A DNA stretch of 64,000 nucleotides, from positions 37,317 to 101,316 of the forward strand of contig NZ_JAHHQJ010000009.1 of NCBI RefSeq assembly GCF_020026455.1. Reading direction: 5' to 3'. Source of the DNA: Alistipes sp. GTDB lineage: Bacteria > Bacteroidota > Bacteroidia > Bacteroidales > Rikenellaceae. Numbering within the stretch: the first letter of the stretch is position 1; every line of letters begins with the position of its first letter. Position numbers and translations under genes: made by a program. The notes under the pieces were generated by a model. It saw nothing but the letters and a program-made list of their open reading frames with translations, did not search any database and had not been told where the DNA came from. Below are positions 25,657-36,104 of this stretch, in pieces.

Positions 25657-26763
25657 CTACGGACGAATATCGCGACAGTTCTTTTTAGAGGTGATGGTTC
25701 CGTCGTCCAGCACGACAAGTCCGTTATTGGCACGGAGCATGGTTTTCATCGTCGAGGCATCGATGTTGTAGCACCGCACCTCCTCCGAGCCGAACTCATA
25801 CCACGTGACGCCGTAAAGCGGATCGGGCGTCAGGCAGATCACGTGCGCTCCCTCCTCGCGGGCCCGCTCCGCAAGCCGCCCCATACGTCGGGCGCACGAA
25901 CGCGGAAGGTGGTCGAAATCCGTGACGCAAAGCAGGTAGACCCGCCCCGGCATCGTCAGCACCGTCTCCGTGGCGTCGCCCTCGGCATCGCGCAGGGCAA
26001 ATTCGCTCACAAGGGGCCTCACGGCCGGGACTTCGCTCGTGGTGCGGGTGTCGACCCACTCCCACTTTGCCGTATCCTGCCACTCGGTCTCCTCCAGCGA
26101 GAACTCGCGCTCGCGGCCCGTCTGCCGGTTGCGGTAGATCAGCACGGTCTCCGACTCCCCCGGTTCGACGACGGGAGCCTGCATCGCCTGGCGGATATTC
26201 ACCCCGACCTTATAGGGCAAAAAGTCGATCAGCGGCAGGTGGATGTAACAGTAATAGCCGAGGTACATCGACAAAAAGAAGAACGTGCCCGTCAGCACGA
26301 TTTCCAACGGCTTGAAGGCAAAAATCTTGTCGGGACGGTAACGCCACCACACCACGAAGGCCATCGGCAGCAGCACGACATTCTTGGCGAAAGTCTCCCA
26401 CGGGGAGAGTTTCAGCGCCTCGCCGAAGCAGCCGCAGTCCTCGACCGGGATGAGCGTGGCGCTCAACAGTGTCAGCAGCGTGAAGAAAACCATCGACAGC
26501 ACGGCGAAGATCGAAATCAGCCGGATGCGGACCTTGAACAGCAGCATGCAGCCCATCATCAGCTCGGCACCGCACAGCCAGATCGAAAAGGCCATCGCTC
26601 CGGGCTGCAGGTAGTCGAGCCCGTAGATCGAAAGGTACTCGTTGACCTTCAGCGCCGTGCCCCACGGGTCGATCACCTTCGTGAATCCCGAGACGATGAA
26701 CGTGCAGGCGAGGATCAGCCGGCAGATATTAGCCGTAATTTTGAAAATCCGGGTTTTTCTCAT
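25657..26763 (-). CDS. DoxX-family membrane protein with C-terminal thioredoxin-like part (BT_3928 type)
   Basis: The protein has 368 residues. Four membrane helices (about 8-135) carry the DoxX-like pattern (FIVSGFTKVIDPWGTALKV; DCGCFGEALKLSPWETF, with a CxC pair). A fifth helix lies near 170, and residues about 180-365 look like a redox or thioredoxin-like soluble domain (VYLLCVTDFDHLPRSCARRM). Such proteins are common in Bacteroidetes; a role in quinone or thiol chemistry is inferred, not known. Its ATG overlaps the tmk stop by 4 bases, so the genes are coupled. Confidence 0.75.
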   Translation of the reverse strand: MRKTRIFKITANICRLILACTFIVSGFTKVIDPWGTALKVNEYLSIYGLDYLQPGAMAFSIWLCGAELMMGCMLLFKVRIRLISIFAVLSMVFFTLLTLLSATLIPVEDCGCFGEALKLSPWETFAKNVVLLPMAFVVWWRYRPDKIFAFKPLEIVLTGTFFFLSMYLGYYCYIHLPLIDFLPYKVGVNIRQAMQAPVVEPGESETVLIYRNRQTGREREFSLEETEWQDTAKWEWVDTRTTSEVPAVRPLVSEFALRDAEGDATETVLTMPGRVYLLCVTDFDHLPRSCARRMGRLAERAREEGAHVICLTPDPLYGVTWYEFGSEEVRCYNIDASTMKTMLRANNGLVVLDDGTITSKKNCRDIRP

Positions 26764-27446
26764 CGCGCGTCGAGTATCGGGGCCAGCACGGCCCGTATTT
26801 TTTCGAAAATCTCTTCGGGCGAAGCCATCGCCCCCGACGCATCGCGACAGTCGACCACCCGCAGCGAAGCGTCCTTCGCCGCCGCGGCGAGGTAGACCTC
26901 CCGCACGCGACGTTGCAGGTCGAGAGCGTCTTCGTGGATGTCCCGGCTGCCCTGCAGGTAGTCGCGGTCGTCTCCCCGGCGGACCTCCGTGAGCTTGCGC
27001 TCGGTGAAGGCGAACGGCACGTCGAGGAACAGCGACAGGTCGGGGCGCGGCAGGTTGTTGGATCCGAATTCCAGATCCAGAATCCACTGCGACAGGCGGT
27101 CGCGGCCCTCGCCGGCGGGAAGTTTCGCACATTGGTAACCCACGTTCGAATAGACGTAACGGTCGAGGATGACGGCTTTGCCTGAGGCGATCCACTCCCG
27201 GATCTGCGGGCCGGCCGCCGCACGGTCACCCGCGAAGAGCAGGGCCACCAGATAGGGGTCGACCTCGTTCACACCACCGAATTCGCCCCGCAGAAAGCGG
27301 GCGATCAGCTCGCCGTACACCGGCGCGTCGAAACGCGGAAAATGCACGTAGGCGCTCTCCACGCCACGCTCCGCAAACATCTGGCGCAACAGACGGATCT
27401 GGGTCGACTTGCCCGCTCCGTCCAAGCCTTCGAGTACGATGAACAT
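26760..27446 (-). CDS. tmk: Thymidylate kinase
   Basis: A 228-residue cytosolic kinase that makes dTDP from dTMP and ATP. It has the P-loop EGLDGAGKSTQ at the N-terminus, the LDRYVYSNVGYQ motif near 95 with the DRY triad, and a lid region with RGDDRDYLQGSRDIHEDA. The length is usual for the family. It lies between the suf genes and the DoxX-type gene; the two downstream genes overlap, so they share a message. Confidence 0.95.
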   Translation of the reverse strand: MFIVLEGLDGAGKSTQIRLLRQMFAERGVESAYVHFPRFDAPVYGELIARFLRGEFGGVNEVDPYLVALLFAGDRAAAGPQIREWIASGKAVILDRYVYSNVGYQCAKLPAGEGRDRLSQWILDLEFGSNNLPRPDLSLFLDVPFAFTERKLTEVRRGDDRDYLQGSRDIHEDALDLQRRVREVYLAAAAKDASLRVVDCRDASGAMASPEEIFEKIRAVLAPILDAR

Positions 27447-27579
27447 CGGTCAGTAATTTTTAATATCTCACAATCATTATCGGAGCATCGTGCGTCCTTT
27501 CGCCGTCGCCCTCCTGTGCAAACCGGTCCGTCGGACGACGGAGGCCGGTCGCATCGCAACCGGAAGAGCTTCTGAACGC

Positions 27580-28806
27580 TCAACGCTGACTTCGAAGCAT
27601 TTTCACAGCCCGTTCGACCCCCGCAGCCAGCGCATCGACCTCGGAGAGCGTATTGTACAAGGCGAACGAGGCCCGACACATGCCCGTCGTCGCGTAGTGG
27701 TCCATGACGGGTTCGGCGCAGTGCTGCCCCGTGCGGACCGCAATGCCCAGCTTATCGAGAATCATCCCCATATCATAGGGGTGCACGCCCGCGACATTGA
27801 ACGAGAGGATGGCGCACTTGCCGGGCACCGTGCCGTAAATACGCAGTCCGTCGATCGCCTCCAGCCGCTCCGCGGCACGACGCAGCAGCGCCTCCTCGTG
27901 GGCCTCGATCTCCGCAGGGTCGAACTGCTGCACGAACTTCACGGCCTCTCCCAGCCCGATGGCGCCCACGAAATTGGCCGTTCCGGCCTCGAATTTCAGC
28001 GGTACGGGGGCATAGGTGGTCTTTGCAAACGTGACCCTGTCGACCATGTCGCCGCCGCCCAGGAACGGCGGCATGCGTTCCAGCAGTTCGCGCTTGCCGT
28101 ACAGCACGCCGATGCCCGTCGGCCCGTAGAGCTTGTGGCCCGAGAAGGCGTAGAAGTCGCAGTCCATGGCACGGACATCGACCCCGCCGTGGACCACACC
28201 CTGGCAGCCGTCGACAACGACAATGGCTCCCACGGCATGCGCCGCCTCGACGACAGGCCGCAGGTCGGGCCGTGTGCCGAGCGTATTCGACGCCTGCGTG
28301 ACGGCCACCACGCGCGTGCGGGCATCCACAAGCGTCGGCAGGAGATCCGTGCGCAAGGCTCCCGCCTCGTCGAACGGAAGCACGCGGAGTTCGGCCCCCC
28401 TGCGTTCGGCCAGCATCTGCCACGGCACGATGTTCGAGTGGTGCTCCATCTCGCTGACGAGGATGTTGTCCCCCGCCCCGACGAAGGCATCGCCCCAGGC
28501 ATAGGCCACCGTATTGAGCGACGCCGTGGCGCCCGCCGTGAAGACGATCTCCTCCTTCGCGGCCGCGCCGACGAATGAGGCGATCCGTTCCCGGGCGGCT
28601 TCATAGAGCGCCGTCGCCTCCTCCGAAAGGAAATGCACCCCGCGGTGAATGTTGGCATTCAGCTCCCGGTGGAAGCGATCGACCGCATCGATCACCGCCC
28701 GGGGTTTCTGTGCCGTAGCCCCGCTGTCGAGGTAAACCAGCGGCTTGCCATAGACTTCGCGGTGCAGGATCGGGAACTCCTCCCGTATTTTTTCAACGTC
28801 GAACAT
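27580..28806 (-). CDS. sufS: Cysteine desulfurase SufS
   Basis: The protein has 408 residues and is a PLP aminotransferase-fold enzyme that takes sulfur from cysteine for Fe-S assembly. VYLDSGATAQKP near 28, FTAGATASLN near 90 and the PLP Lys in FSGHKLYGPTG near 225 are present. The active Cys is in the short loop RTGQHCAEPVM near 360, as in the type II (SufS) group. It is the fourth gene of sufB - sufC - sufD - sufS and starts 3 bases after sufD. No SufU or SufE gene is visible next to it. Confidence 0.95.
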   Translation of the reverse strand: MFDVEKIREEFPILHREVYGKPLVYLDSGATAQKPRAVIDAVDRFHRELNANIHRGVHFLSEEATALYEAARERIASFVGAAAKEEIVFTAGATASLNTVAYAWGDAFVGAGDNILVSEMEHHSNIVPWQMLAERRGAELRVLPFDEAGALRTDLLPTLVDARTRVVAVTQASNTLGTRPDLRPVVEAAHAVGAIVVVDGCQGVVHGGVDVRAMDCDFYAFSGHKLYGPTGIGVLYGKRELLERMPPFLGGGDMVDRVTFAKTTYAPVPLKFEAGTANFVGAIGLGEAVKFVQQFDPAEIEAHEEALLRRAAERLEAIDGLRIYGTVPGKCAILSFNVAGVHPYDMGMILDKLGIAVRTGQHCAEPVMDHYATTGMCRASFALYNTLSEVDALAAGVERAVKMLRSQR

Positions 28807-28809
28807 GGA

Positions 28810-29630
28810 TCACAAGGTTTCGATTTTCGCCGCGGCCCGTTCCAGAATCGCCCCGCACAACGGTTCGATGCCGCAGCGGGTCACCACATCGCCGACGAAT
28901 CCTTCGATCTGCAACCGCCGGGCCTGGGCTTCGCTCAGACCGCGCTGCCGCATGTAAAGTATCGCCTCGGCATCCATCTGCCCCACCGTCGCGCCGTGCG
29001 AGCACTTCACGTCGTCGGCGTAGATTTCCAGCTGCGGCTGGGTCGCGATGCGGGCCGTCCGGCTCAGCAGGATGTTGCGGCTCTGCTGGCGGGCATCGGT
29101 GCGCTGGGCATCGGGAGCCACATAGACCATGCCGCAGAACTCCCCCACGGCCTGCCCCCCGGCAACTCCCTTGATGCAGGAGTCGCTGCGGCAGTCGGCG
29201 ACGTTGTGCGCCGTATGCAGTTTCAGCACGCAATGCTCTTCACCCGCGACGAGGAACACCCCGCCCAGAGCACTTTCGGCCTCCGCGCCGTCGAGGTCGA
29301 TGCGGTACGAAGCGTTGGCGCTCGACAGCAGCACCGTCGTCAGGCGGCAGCGGCTGTGTGCGGCCTGCTTCACCGCGACCTCGGCAAAGGCCTCGGCCGT
29401 GAAGAGTTCGATCAGTTCCAGCTGCGCCCCTTCGGCCAGCGTCAGCGTCAGCGACGACACGTCGGGCGCCGTATACAGCACGACGATGCGCGCCGAAGCT
29501 CCCGCCGCAGCCTCGACATGCAGGTGTCGGGGATCGACCGCCGCAAAGGGTTCGGTCTCGGAGCCGGCGATGCGGAGCACCTCGCCGCCCGCCGGACGGA
29601 ATCCGCGGATGATGTCGCGAAGAGTCTCCA

Positions 29631-29631
<1 letters not shown>
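28810..29631 (-). CDS. sufD: SufD, short form
   Basis: The protein has 273 residues and is the SufB/D-like scaffold subunit that pairs with SufB and SufC. The conserved end is clear: GTDARQQSRNILL-like block (DARQQSRNILLSRTARIATQ), PQLEIYADDVKCSHGATVGQ near 205 and AEAILYMRQRGLSEAQARRL near 225. It is far shorter than the usual 420-450 residues: the N-terminal domain is missing. The ATG overlaps the sufC stop (TGATG), so the start is well placed. A longer open frame upstream is the shadow of sufC. Confidence 0.9.
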
Positions 29632-30383
<752 letters not shown>

Positions 30384-30433
30384 ATCTTTTTTACCTGTTT
30401 TTACATGTTCCAATCTCCCGGAGCTCCTCGCCC

Positions 30434-30590
30434 CGAGATTGCGGACCCAGTCCGGCGGCCCAAGTTGCACCCGGCGCCCCAAGTCCAGCGCCACCCGAGT
30501 TTGGCTCCCAGACCAACGCCACACAAGTTGCCTCCCCAGTCCGAGCCTCCCGAGTTTGGCTCCCAGTTCAGCGCCTCCCGAGGTTGCACC
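30434..30590 (-). repeat. Degenerate 27-28 bp tandem repeats between sufB and sufC
   Basis: About five to six units built on CCCGAGTTTGGCTCCCAG plus a roughly 10-base CA/GC-rich tail fill almost all of the sufB-sufC gap. The two best units (starting near 30494 and 30549) differ at only a few bases; flanking units are shorter or degraded. No coding value is likely, as frames through it break the suf reading. The gap contains no other sign of a gene. Confidence 0.7.
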
Positions 30591-32036
<1,446 letters not shown>

Positions 32037-32054
32037 CACAAGCGAAATATCATG

Positions 32055-32062
32055 CAAAGATA
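32055..32062 (-). promoter_or_regulatory. Candidate -7 box of the suf operon; 32037-32430 otherwise empty
   Basis: TATCTTTG on the minus strand, 18 bases before the sufB ATG. No TTTG is found at the usual spacing, so an activator might be needed. Apart from this box and the tRNA promoter, the 394 bases between sufB and the tRNA show no gene on either strand. Confidence 0.5.
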
Positions 32063-32362
32063 TAAAATTCCATTTACATTCGTACCATCTCCCCTGCAAA
32101 TCCGGTTCCGCAGCGGTCAAACGGCATGAAAGAGGTGTGAAACGGCCTCCAGCGGAGCAGTCGGCGGGCAATGCCCCCGAAAAAGTCACGGCATAATTTC
32201 GGGCAGACCGTGCCTCACGGGGCTACAAAGCAGTTTTCGGATGCAGGCCATGCTGCGGCAGAAACCCCGGCAAAATTGCGCACCATATATAATATGCAAC
32301 GAACGGACAGCGTCCCAAAAGGACGGAGATTTAGGTAAAAATACAAATTTCGACCTCATTTC

Positions 32363-32393
32363 TTTGTATTTCCCCAAAAAGATTCTATATTTG
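32363..32393 (+). promoter_or_regulatory. Promoter of tRNA-Ser
   Basis: TTTG (32363-32366), 19 bases, then TATATTTG (32386-32393) match the consensus. The RNA would begin about 30 bases before the mature tRNA. Confidence 0.75.
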
Positions 32394-32430
32394 CACACCC
32401 TTTCGGAGTTAACAGCCGGAAGGCGTGTCC

Positions 32431-32522
32431 GGAGAGGTGGGTGAGTGGCTGAAACCACCGGTTTGCTAAACCGACGTACGGGGCAACCTGTACCACGAGT
32501 TCGAATCTCGTCCTCTCCGCCA
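32431..32522 (+). tRNA. tRNA-Ser(GCT)
   Basis: The acceptor stem is GGAGAGG/CCTCTCC, the anticodon loop is TTTGCTAA with anticodon GCT, a long variable arm (ACGGGGCAACCTGT region) follows, and GTTCGAATC forms the T loop. The discriminator is G and CCA is encoded. Its 3' end is the likely integration site (attL) of the element that begins right after it, since an integrase gene starts 248 bases downstream. Confidence 0.95.
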
Positions 32523-32630
32523 AGAAACAACGCAAAAGATTGCAAATCCCTGTAAATCACGAATTTACAGGGATTTTTATTTTGGTCCAAATGCAGAAAA
32601 AAGCACCGAAAAGCAGGTTATCTGTGGCCT

Positions 32631-32770
32631 ATTCGGTGTACTTTTTTCCGGGCCGAAAAAGTACACCGAATTGCTCGTAACAGATTGGTTTGCATCCGTT
32701 TGCAGCGGTCTTCCTCTTGACACGAGACACTTGGGAAACTAATTTTGTAACCCTTAATTCGGTGTACTTA
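32631..32770. repeat. Three copies of ATTCGGTGTACTT: likely integrase arm-type sites
   Basis: ATTCGGTGTACTTTTT (32631-32646) and its perfect inverse (32656-32671) flank a 9-base spacer; a third direct copy (AATTCGGTGTACTTA) abuts the integrase start codon at 32756-32769. They lie between the tRNA end and the integrase gene, where tyrosine integrases of this group bind. The third copy may also let the integrase or an excisionase control its own gene. Confidence 0.65.
32716..32747 (+). promoter_or_regulatory. Promoter of the integrase gene
   Basis: CTTG (32716-32719) is followed after 20 bases by TAATTTTG (32740-32747), a match to TAnnTTTG, about 22 bases before the ATG. The third arm-type repeat lies just downstream, over the start of the message. 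Confidence 0.6.
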
Positions 32771-33987
32771 TGGAAAGGACAACATTCGGACTGTTGTTTT
32801 ACATTCGACGGGACAAGACCAACAAAAAAGGTGAAGCTCCCGTGTTTATGCGTCTGACAATCAACGGAGAACGCGCTGACGCCTCGATCAAACGCTTCAT
32901 CGAGCCGCACGCCTGGAACTCGGAAAAAGGAAAAGCCAACGAAAAATGCCGCGGCGGAAAGGATTTGAACCTGTACCTGGACGCCATTTCCGCCAACATT
33001 TTGCGGATACAAAGGGACCTCGAACTCGACAAGAAAGAGGTCTCCGCCCAAATCATTCTGAACCGCTATCTGGGCAAGGAACAGTCGGACCGTCACACGT
33101 TGATGGAGGTTTTCCGAGCCCACAACGAAAAGTGCAGGGCGCTGTCGGGCATCAGCCTCGCCCCGGGAACGGTGATCCGCTACGAAACCACGCTGCGGCT
33201 GACCGAGGAGTTCCTGCGCACGACCTACAAAAAGGAGGACTGCTATCTGGATGAGGTCACAAATCAGTTTATCGAAGACTTCGAGTTTTTTCTCAAGACA
33301 GTCCGGCGGTGCTGCCACAACACGACCTCAAAGTACCTGCTAAACTTCAAGAAGATTGTTCGCATTGCGCTGGCCAAAGGATGGATGAAGAAGGATCCGT
33401 TTGCCCACATTCGGTTTCATCTGGATCCTGTCGAACGGGAGTTTCTTGAGAAACAGGAGCTGAAAGCCATGCTCAACAAGGAGATCACCATCACCCGACT
33501 GGCGCAGGTTCGCGACATCTTCTGTTTCTGCTGTCTGACGGGGCTGGCCTTTACGGACGTGCAACAGCTCAAACCCGAGCATCTGGTGGCGGACATCCAC
33601 GGCAAGATCTGGATCCGCAAGGCGCGGCAGAAGACCAAGAACATGTGCAACATTCCGCTGCTCGACGAGGCGCAAAAGATTATCGACCGTTACAGGGATC
33701 ACCCCTACTGCCAGACGCACGGCGTGTTGCTTCCCGTATGCAGCAACCAGAAGATGAACTCCTACTTGAAGGAGCTGGCCGACATCTGCGGCATCCGCAA
33801 GAATCTCTCGACGCATTGCGCGCGCCATACGTTCGCAACCCTGACGCTGGCCAGCGGCGCCACGATCGACAACGTTGCCAAGATGCTCGGCCATGCCAAC
33901 GTCAACATGACGCGCCGCTATGCGAAGGTTCTCGACTCGTCGATCATGCGCGACATGGAGGTCGTCGCCGAAAATATGGCGTTGTAG
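32770..33987 (+). CDS. int: Tyrosine recombinase / integrase of the element
   Basis: This protein of 405 residues has an arm-binding domain (MERTTFGLLFYIRRDKTNKK), a SAM-like core-binding domain (about 105-205) and a catalytic domain (about 220-400). It carries HCARHTFATLTLASGATIDN (His-x-x-Arg), GHANVNMTRRYAKV (His and the nucleophilic Tyr). The first catalytic Arg of the family is replaced: the motif reads CLTGLAFTDVQQL, as in the Bacteroides IntDOT-like group. It cuts and joins the att sites for integration and excision. It points away from the tRNA. Confidence 0.95.
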   Translation: MERTTFGLLFYIRRDKTNKKGEAPVFMRLTINGERADASIKRFIEPHAWNSEKGKANEKCRGGKDLNLYLDAISANILRIQRDLELDKKEVSAQIILNRYLGKEQSDRHTLMEVFRAHNEKCRALSGISLAPGTVIRYETTLRLTEEFLRTTYKKEDCYLDEVTNQFIEDFEFFLKTVRRCCHNTTSKYLLNFKKIVRIALAKGWMKKDPFAHIRFHLDPVEREFLEKQELKAMLNKEITITRLAQVRDIFCFCCLTGLAFTDVQQLKPEHLVADIHGKIWIRKARQKTKNMCNIPLLDEAQKIIDRYRDHPYCQTHGVLLPVCSNQKMNSYLKELADICGIRKNLSTHCARHTFATLTLASGATIDNVAKMLGHANVNMTRRYAKVLDSSIMRDMEVVAENMAL

Positions 33988-34034
33988 CCCGATGTCGGAC
34001 ATGCAAGGTCTGCAAAGGACACCCGGCATCTTTT

Positions 34035-34071
34035 CCGGAATTCCGCCCTATTTTGCGGGCGGGTTCCGGGA
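34035..34071 (+). other. Hairpin after the integrase gene
   Basis: CCGGAA and CCGCCC pair with GGGCGG and TTCCGG around TATTTTGC, giving an interrupted stem. No T run follows, so it is at most a weak terminator or a structured leader of the HTH gene. Confidence 0.35.
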
Positions 34072-34104
34072 ATCGGGGCCCCTGCGAACTAAAAATGGTA
34101 TACC

Positions 34105-34392
34105 ATGGAATGCAAACTCATTGAGGCGGCCGCCTTCGAGGAACTGAAGGCGATCGTCAACCGGATGCAGAGCCGGACGGCCCATCTGGCCACGAAGACC
34201 ATGCCCCGCAAACCCGGAGGATGGCTGACCCAGGAGGAGGTATGCGGCATGCTGCGCGTCTCGAAACGGGTGCTGCAATACTATCGGCGGCAGCGGAAGA
34301 TCCCCTACTCGATGATCGGCAACAAGGTCTATTTCCGAGAGAGCGACATCAAGCGCATCCTCGATGCCAATCTGATCAAATCCCGGGCATGA
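34105..34392 (+). CDS. HTH DNA-binding protein, excisionase/MerR-like (first of two)
   Basis: A 95-residue protein with a winged-helix region, GGWLTQEEVCGMLRVSKRVL at about 38-57 and YYRRQRKIPYSMIGNKVYFR after it. Such small proteins near integrases are often excision factors or regulators of transfer genes. The next gene starts inside its stop codon (ATGATGG overlap), so the two are made together. They look like paralogues. Confidence 0.85.
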   Translation: MECKLIEAAAFEELKAIVNRMQSRTAHLATKTMPRKPGGWLTQEEVCGMLRVSKRVLQYYRRQRKIPYSMIGNKVYFRESDIKRILDANLIKSRA

Positions 34393-34688
34393 TGGAAGAG
34401 TGGATTACGCGGAAATCTCCGGAGTACAGGGAGCTTCAGGAGAAGGCGCTGGCAGCGATCGAGAGGATCGAGGCGATGATCGAGACCCTGCCCTCACAGC
34501 TCCATGCGGAGACCTATCTGACCGGCGAGGAGGTGCGGAACCTCTTCGGGTTGAGCCAACGGTCGCTGCAGACCTACCGCGACGAGCGGATTATCCCCTA
34601 CACGGCCCTCGGCGGAAAGTTTCTCTACCCGATGTCCGAGATTGCGAAGATTCTCGAAAAGAATCTCGTCAAACCGATTCAGCGATAA
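34389..34688 (+). CDS. HTH DNA-binding protein, excisionase/MerR-like (second of two)
   Basis: The protein has 99 residues. A coiled N-terminal part (LQEKALAAIERIEAMIETL) is followed by the same winged-helix type as the gene before it: ETYLTGEEVRNLFGLSQRSL and TYRDERIIPYTALGGKFLYP. The start ATG at 34389 overlaps the upstream stop, which favours it over the ATG three bases later. A strong terminator follows at 34693. A partner in excision or transfer control is the likely job (inference). Confidence 0.85.
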   Translation: MMEEWITRKSPEYRELQEKALAAIERIEAMIETLPSQLHAETYLTGEEVRNLFGLSQRSLQTYRDERIIPYTALGGKFLYPMSEIAKILEKNLVKPIQR

Positions 34689-34799
34689 GACAAGGAGCAA
34701 CGGGCGGCCCGTTGCTCCTGTTTTTTCAGCCCAACGTCTCCAGTTGCCGAATCTCCTCTTCGGTGAGGAAATCACGGAGGTATTTTCCGTCGGTATAAA
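34687..34799. repeat. 113-bp direct repeat, left copy
   Basis: Identical to 36805-36917 except for about 5 substitutions and no gaps. It contains a terminator hairpin and, on the minus strand, the last codons of a DUF2958 gene. The two copies flank the umuDC operon. Confidence 0.9.
34693..34726 (+). terminator. Intrinsic terminator after the HTH pair
   Basis: AGGAGCAACGGG and CCCGTTGCTCCT form a 12-bp stem with loop CGG, followed by G and T6. Confidence 0.9.
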
Positions 34800-34838
34800 A
34801 GTTATAGTTGCCTCCCGGCCGAAAACCGATCGTTACAG
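34726..34838 (-). pseudogene. 3' fragment of a DUF2958 gene
   Basis: On the minus strand, the frame reads FYTDGKYLRDFLTEEEIRQL then ETLG and stop, nearly the same end as the intact DUF2958 gene at 36844-37185 (LYTDGKYLRNFLSEEEIRQL). The part in front reads IGFRPGGNYN and differs, with no start codon before umuC ends. It is a leftover of a duplication, not a working gene. Confidence 0.7.
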
Positions 34839-36098
34839 CTATCGCAATTTTATGGTCAACAGTTCATTCCAGTCGGTCGTATAGCGGGGCGAAAGGTGCT
34901 CGCGGTTCATGCGGAAGGGCTCCGTCCCCTGTGCCGCGACGACGAGCGTCCCCTTGCCGTGGAGCTTGTTGACCGAGTCGAGCGCCTCCATCAGCCGGGC
35001 GTGCTTTTCCCGGTCCAGCGGCGAAAACAGCGCCCCCTGCTGTTCGGAGGCCGGGGTGATCTGCGAAAGGATCACGCCGGCCTTCTTGTATCCATAGCCC
35101 GGCCGGAAGACCTGCCGCAGGGCAATTCTCGCCTGGTGAACGATCTCCAGCGTGCTGTCGGTCGGTTCGGGCAGCAGCTGCAAACTTGTTTCGTAACGCT
35201 GGGGCTGGTCTTCGCGGTGGCGGTTCGTGAAGAGGTAGCTTTGTACCTCGCCGCAAACCGATCCTTGGCCCCGCAGCTTCTCGGCGCACATCGAGGCAAA
35301 CTCCGCAATGATCGGGTCCAGTTCCTCCAGCGTATAGATCTCCTTCGGAAAGGAGCGCGAGATGGTGATCTGCTGCTTGCGGGGCGGCATATGTTCGAAA
35401 CTGATGCACTCCATCCCCTGCAACTCGTTCCACGTCCGTAGTCCCACGACCCCCATGCGGGCTCGCACCCACTCCTGCGGCAACTCAACGAACTGCTGCG
35501 CCGTGCGCAATCCCATGCGGTCGAACATCTTCCCGTAGCGGCGACCGATGCCCCAGACATCCATCAGCGGGAATTTCCGCAACACCTTCGTGATGTCCTC
35601 CCGGCGGTGCATGTAGCAGCAGCCATTGAGCTTGGGGTACTGCTTGGCCAGTTTCGAGGCGATCTTGGCCAGCGTCTTGGTCGGTGCGATGCCGATGCTG
35701 ACCGGAATCCCGACATTGCGGCGGATCGTGCGACCGATCGAACGTCCCAGTTCATCGAGAGGCTCGGCCATACCTCGCAGGTCGAAGAAGGCCTCGTCGA
35801 TCGAGTAGACCTCGATGCCGGGAACCAGCGAGCGGAGCGTCGCCATCACGCGGCGCGACAGGTCGCCATACAGGGCGAAGTTGGCCGAAAAGACCGTGAC
35901 CAGCCCGCGGTCGACAAGCGGCCGGATCTGGAAGAAGGGCTGTCCCATGCCGATGCCGAGGGCCTTGGCCTCGTTCGAACGGGCGATGATGCAGCCGTCG
36001 TTGTTCGAGAGCACCACGACAGGACGCTCCTCCAGATCGGGCCGAAAGAGCCGCTCGCAGGAGGTATAGAAATTGTTACAGTCGCAGAGCCCGTACAT
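34839..36098 (-). CDS. umuC: Y-family DNA polymerase (UmuC)
   Basis: This protein of 419 residues is an error-prone polymerase. MYGLCDCNNFYTSCERLFRP holds the first metal Asp, SIDEAFFDLRG near 100 holds the catalytic Asp-Glu, and GIAPTKTLAKIASKLAKQYP and DVWGIGRRYGKMF mark the thumb and HhH. Damage-tolerant synthesis is the family's role, with UmuD'. The ATG at 36098 is preferred; a GTG at 36104 directly after the umuD stop is also possible. Element-borne umuDC operons occur in many mobile elements. Confidence 0.93.
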   Translation of the reverse strand: MYGLCDCNNFYTSCERLFRPDLEERPVVVLSNNDGCIIARSNEAKALGIGMGQPFFQIRPLVDRGLVTVFSANFALYGDLSRRVMATLRSLVPGIEVYSIDEAFFDLRGMAEPLDELGRSIGRTIRRNVGIPVSIGIAPTKTLAKIASKLAKQYPKLNGCCYMHRREDITKVLRKFPLMDVWGIGRRYGKMFDRMGLRTAQQFVELPQEWVRARMGVVGLRTWNELQGMECISFEHMPPRKQQITISRSFPKEIYTLEELDPIIAEFASMCAEKLRGQGSVCGEVQSYLFTNRHREDQPQRYETSLQLLPEPTDSTLEIVHQARIALRQVFRPGYGYKKAGVILSQITPASEQQGALFSPLDREKHARLMEALDSVNKLHGKGTLVVAAQGTEPFRMNREHLSPRYTTDWNELLTIKLR

Positions 36099-36104
36099 GG
36101 TCAC

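Noticed and set aside
30434..30590. Possible CRISPR array in the suf gap
   Set aside because: The repeats are tandem and uneven without unique spacers, and no cas gene is near.
32186..32590. Minus-strand frame across the tRNA-Ser reading GGEDEIRTRGTGC
   Set aside because: This is the well-known false protein that arises from the antisense of a tRNA-Ser gene.
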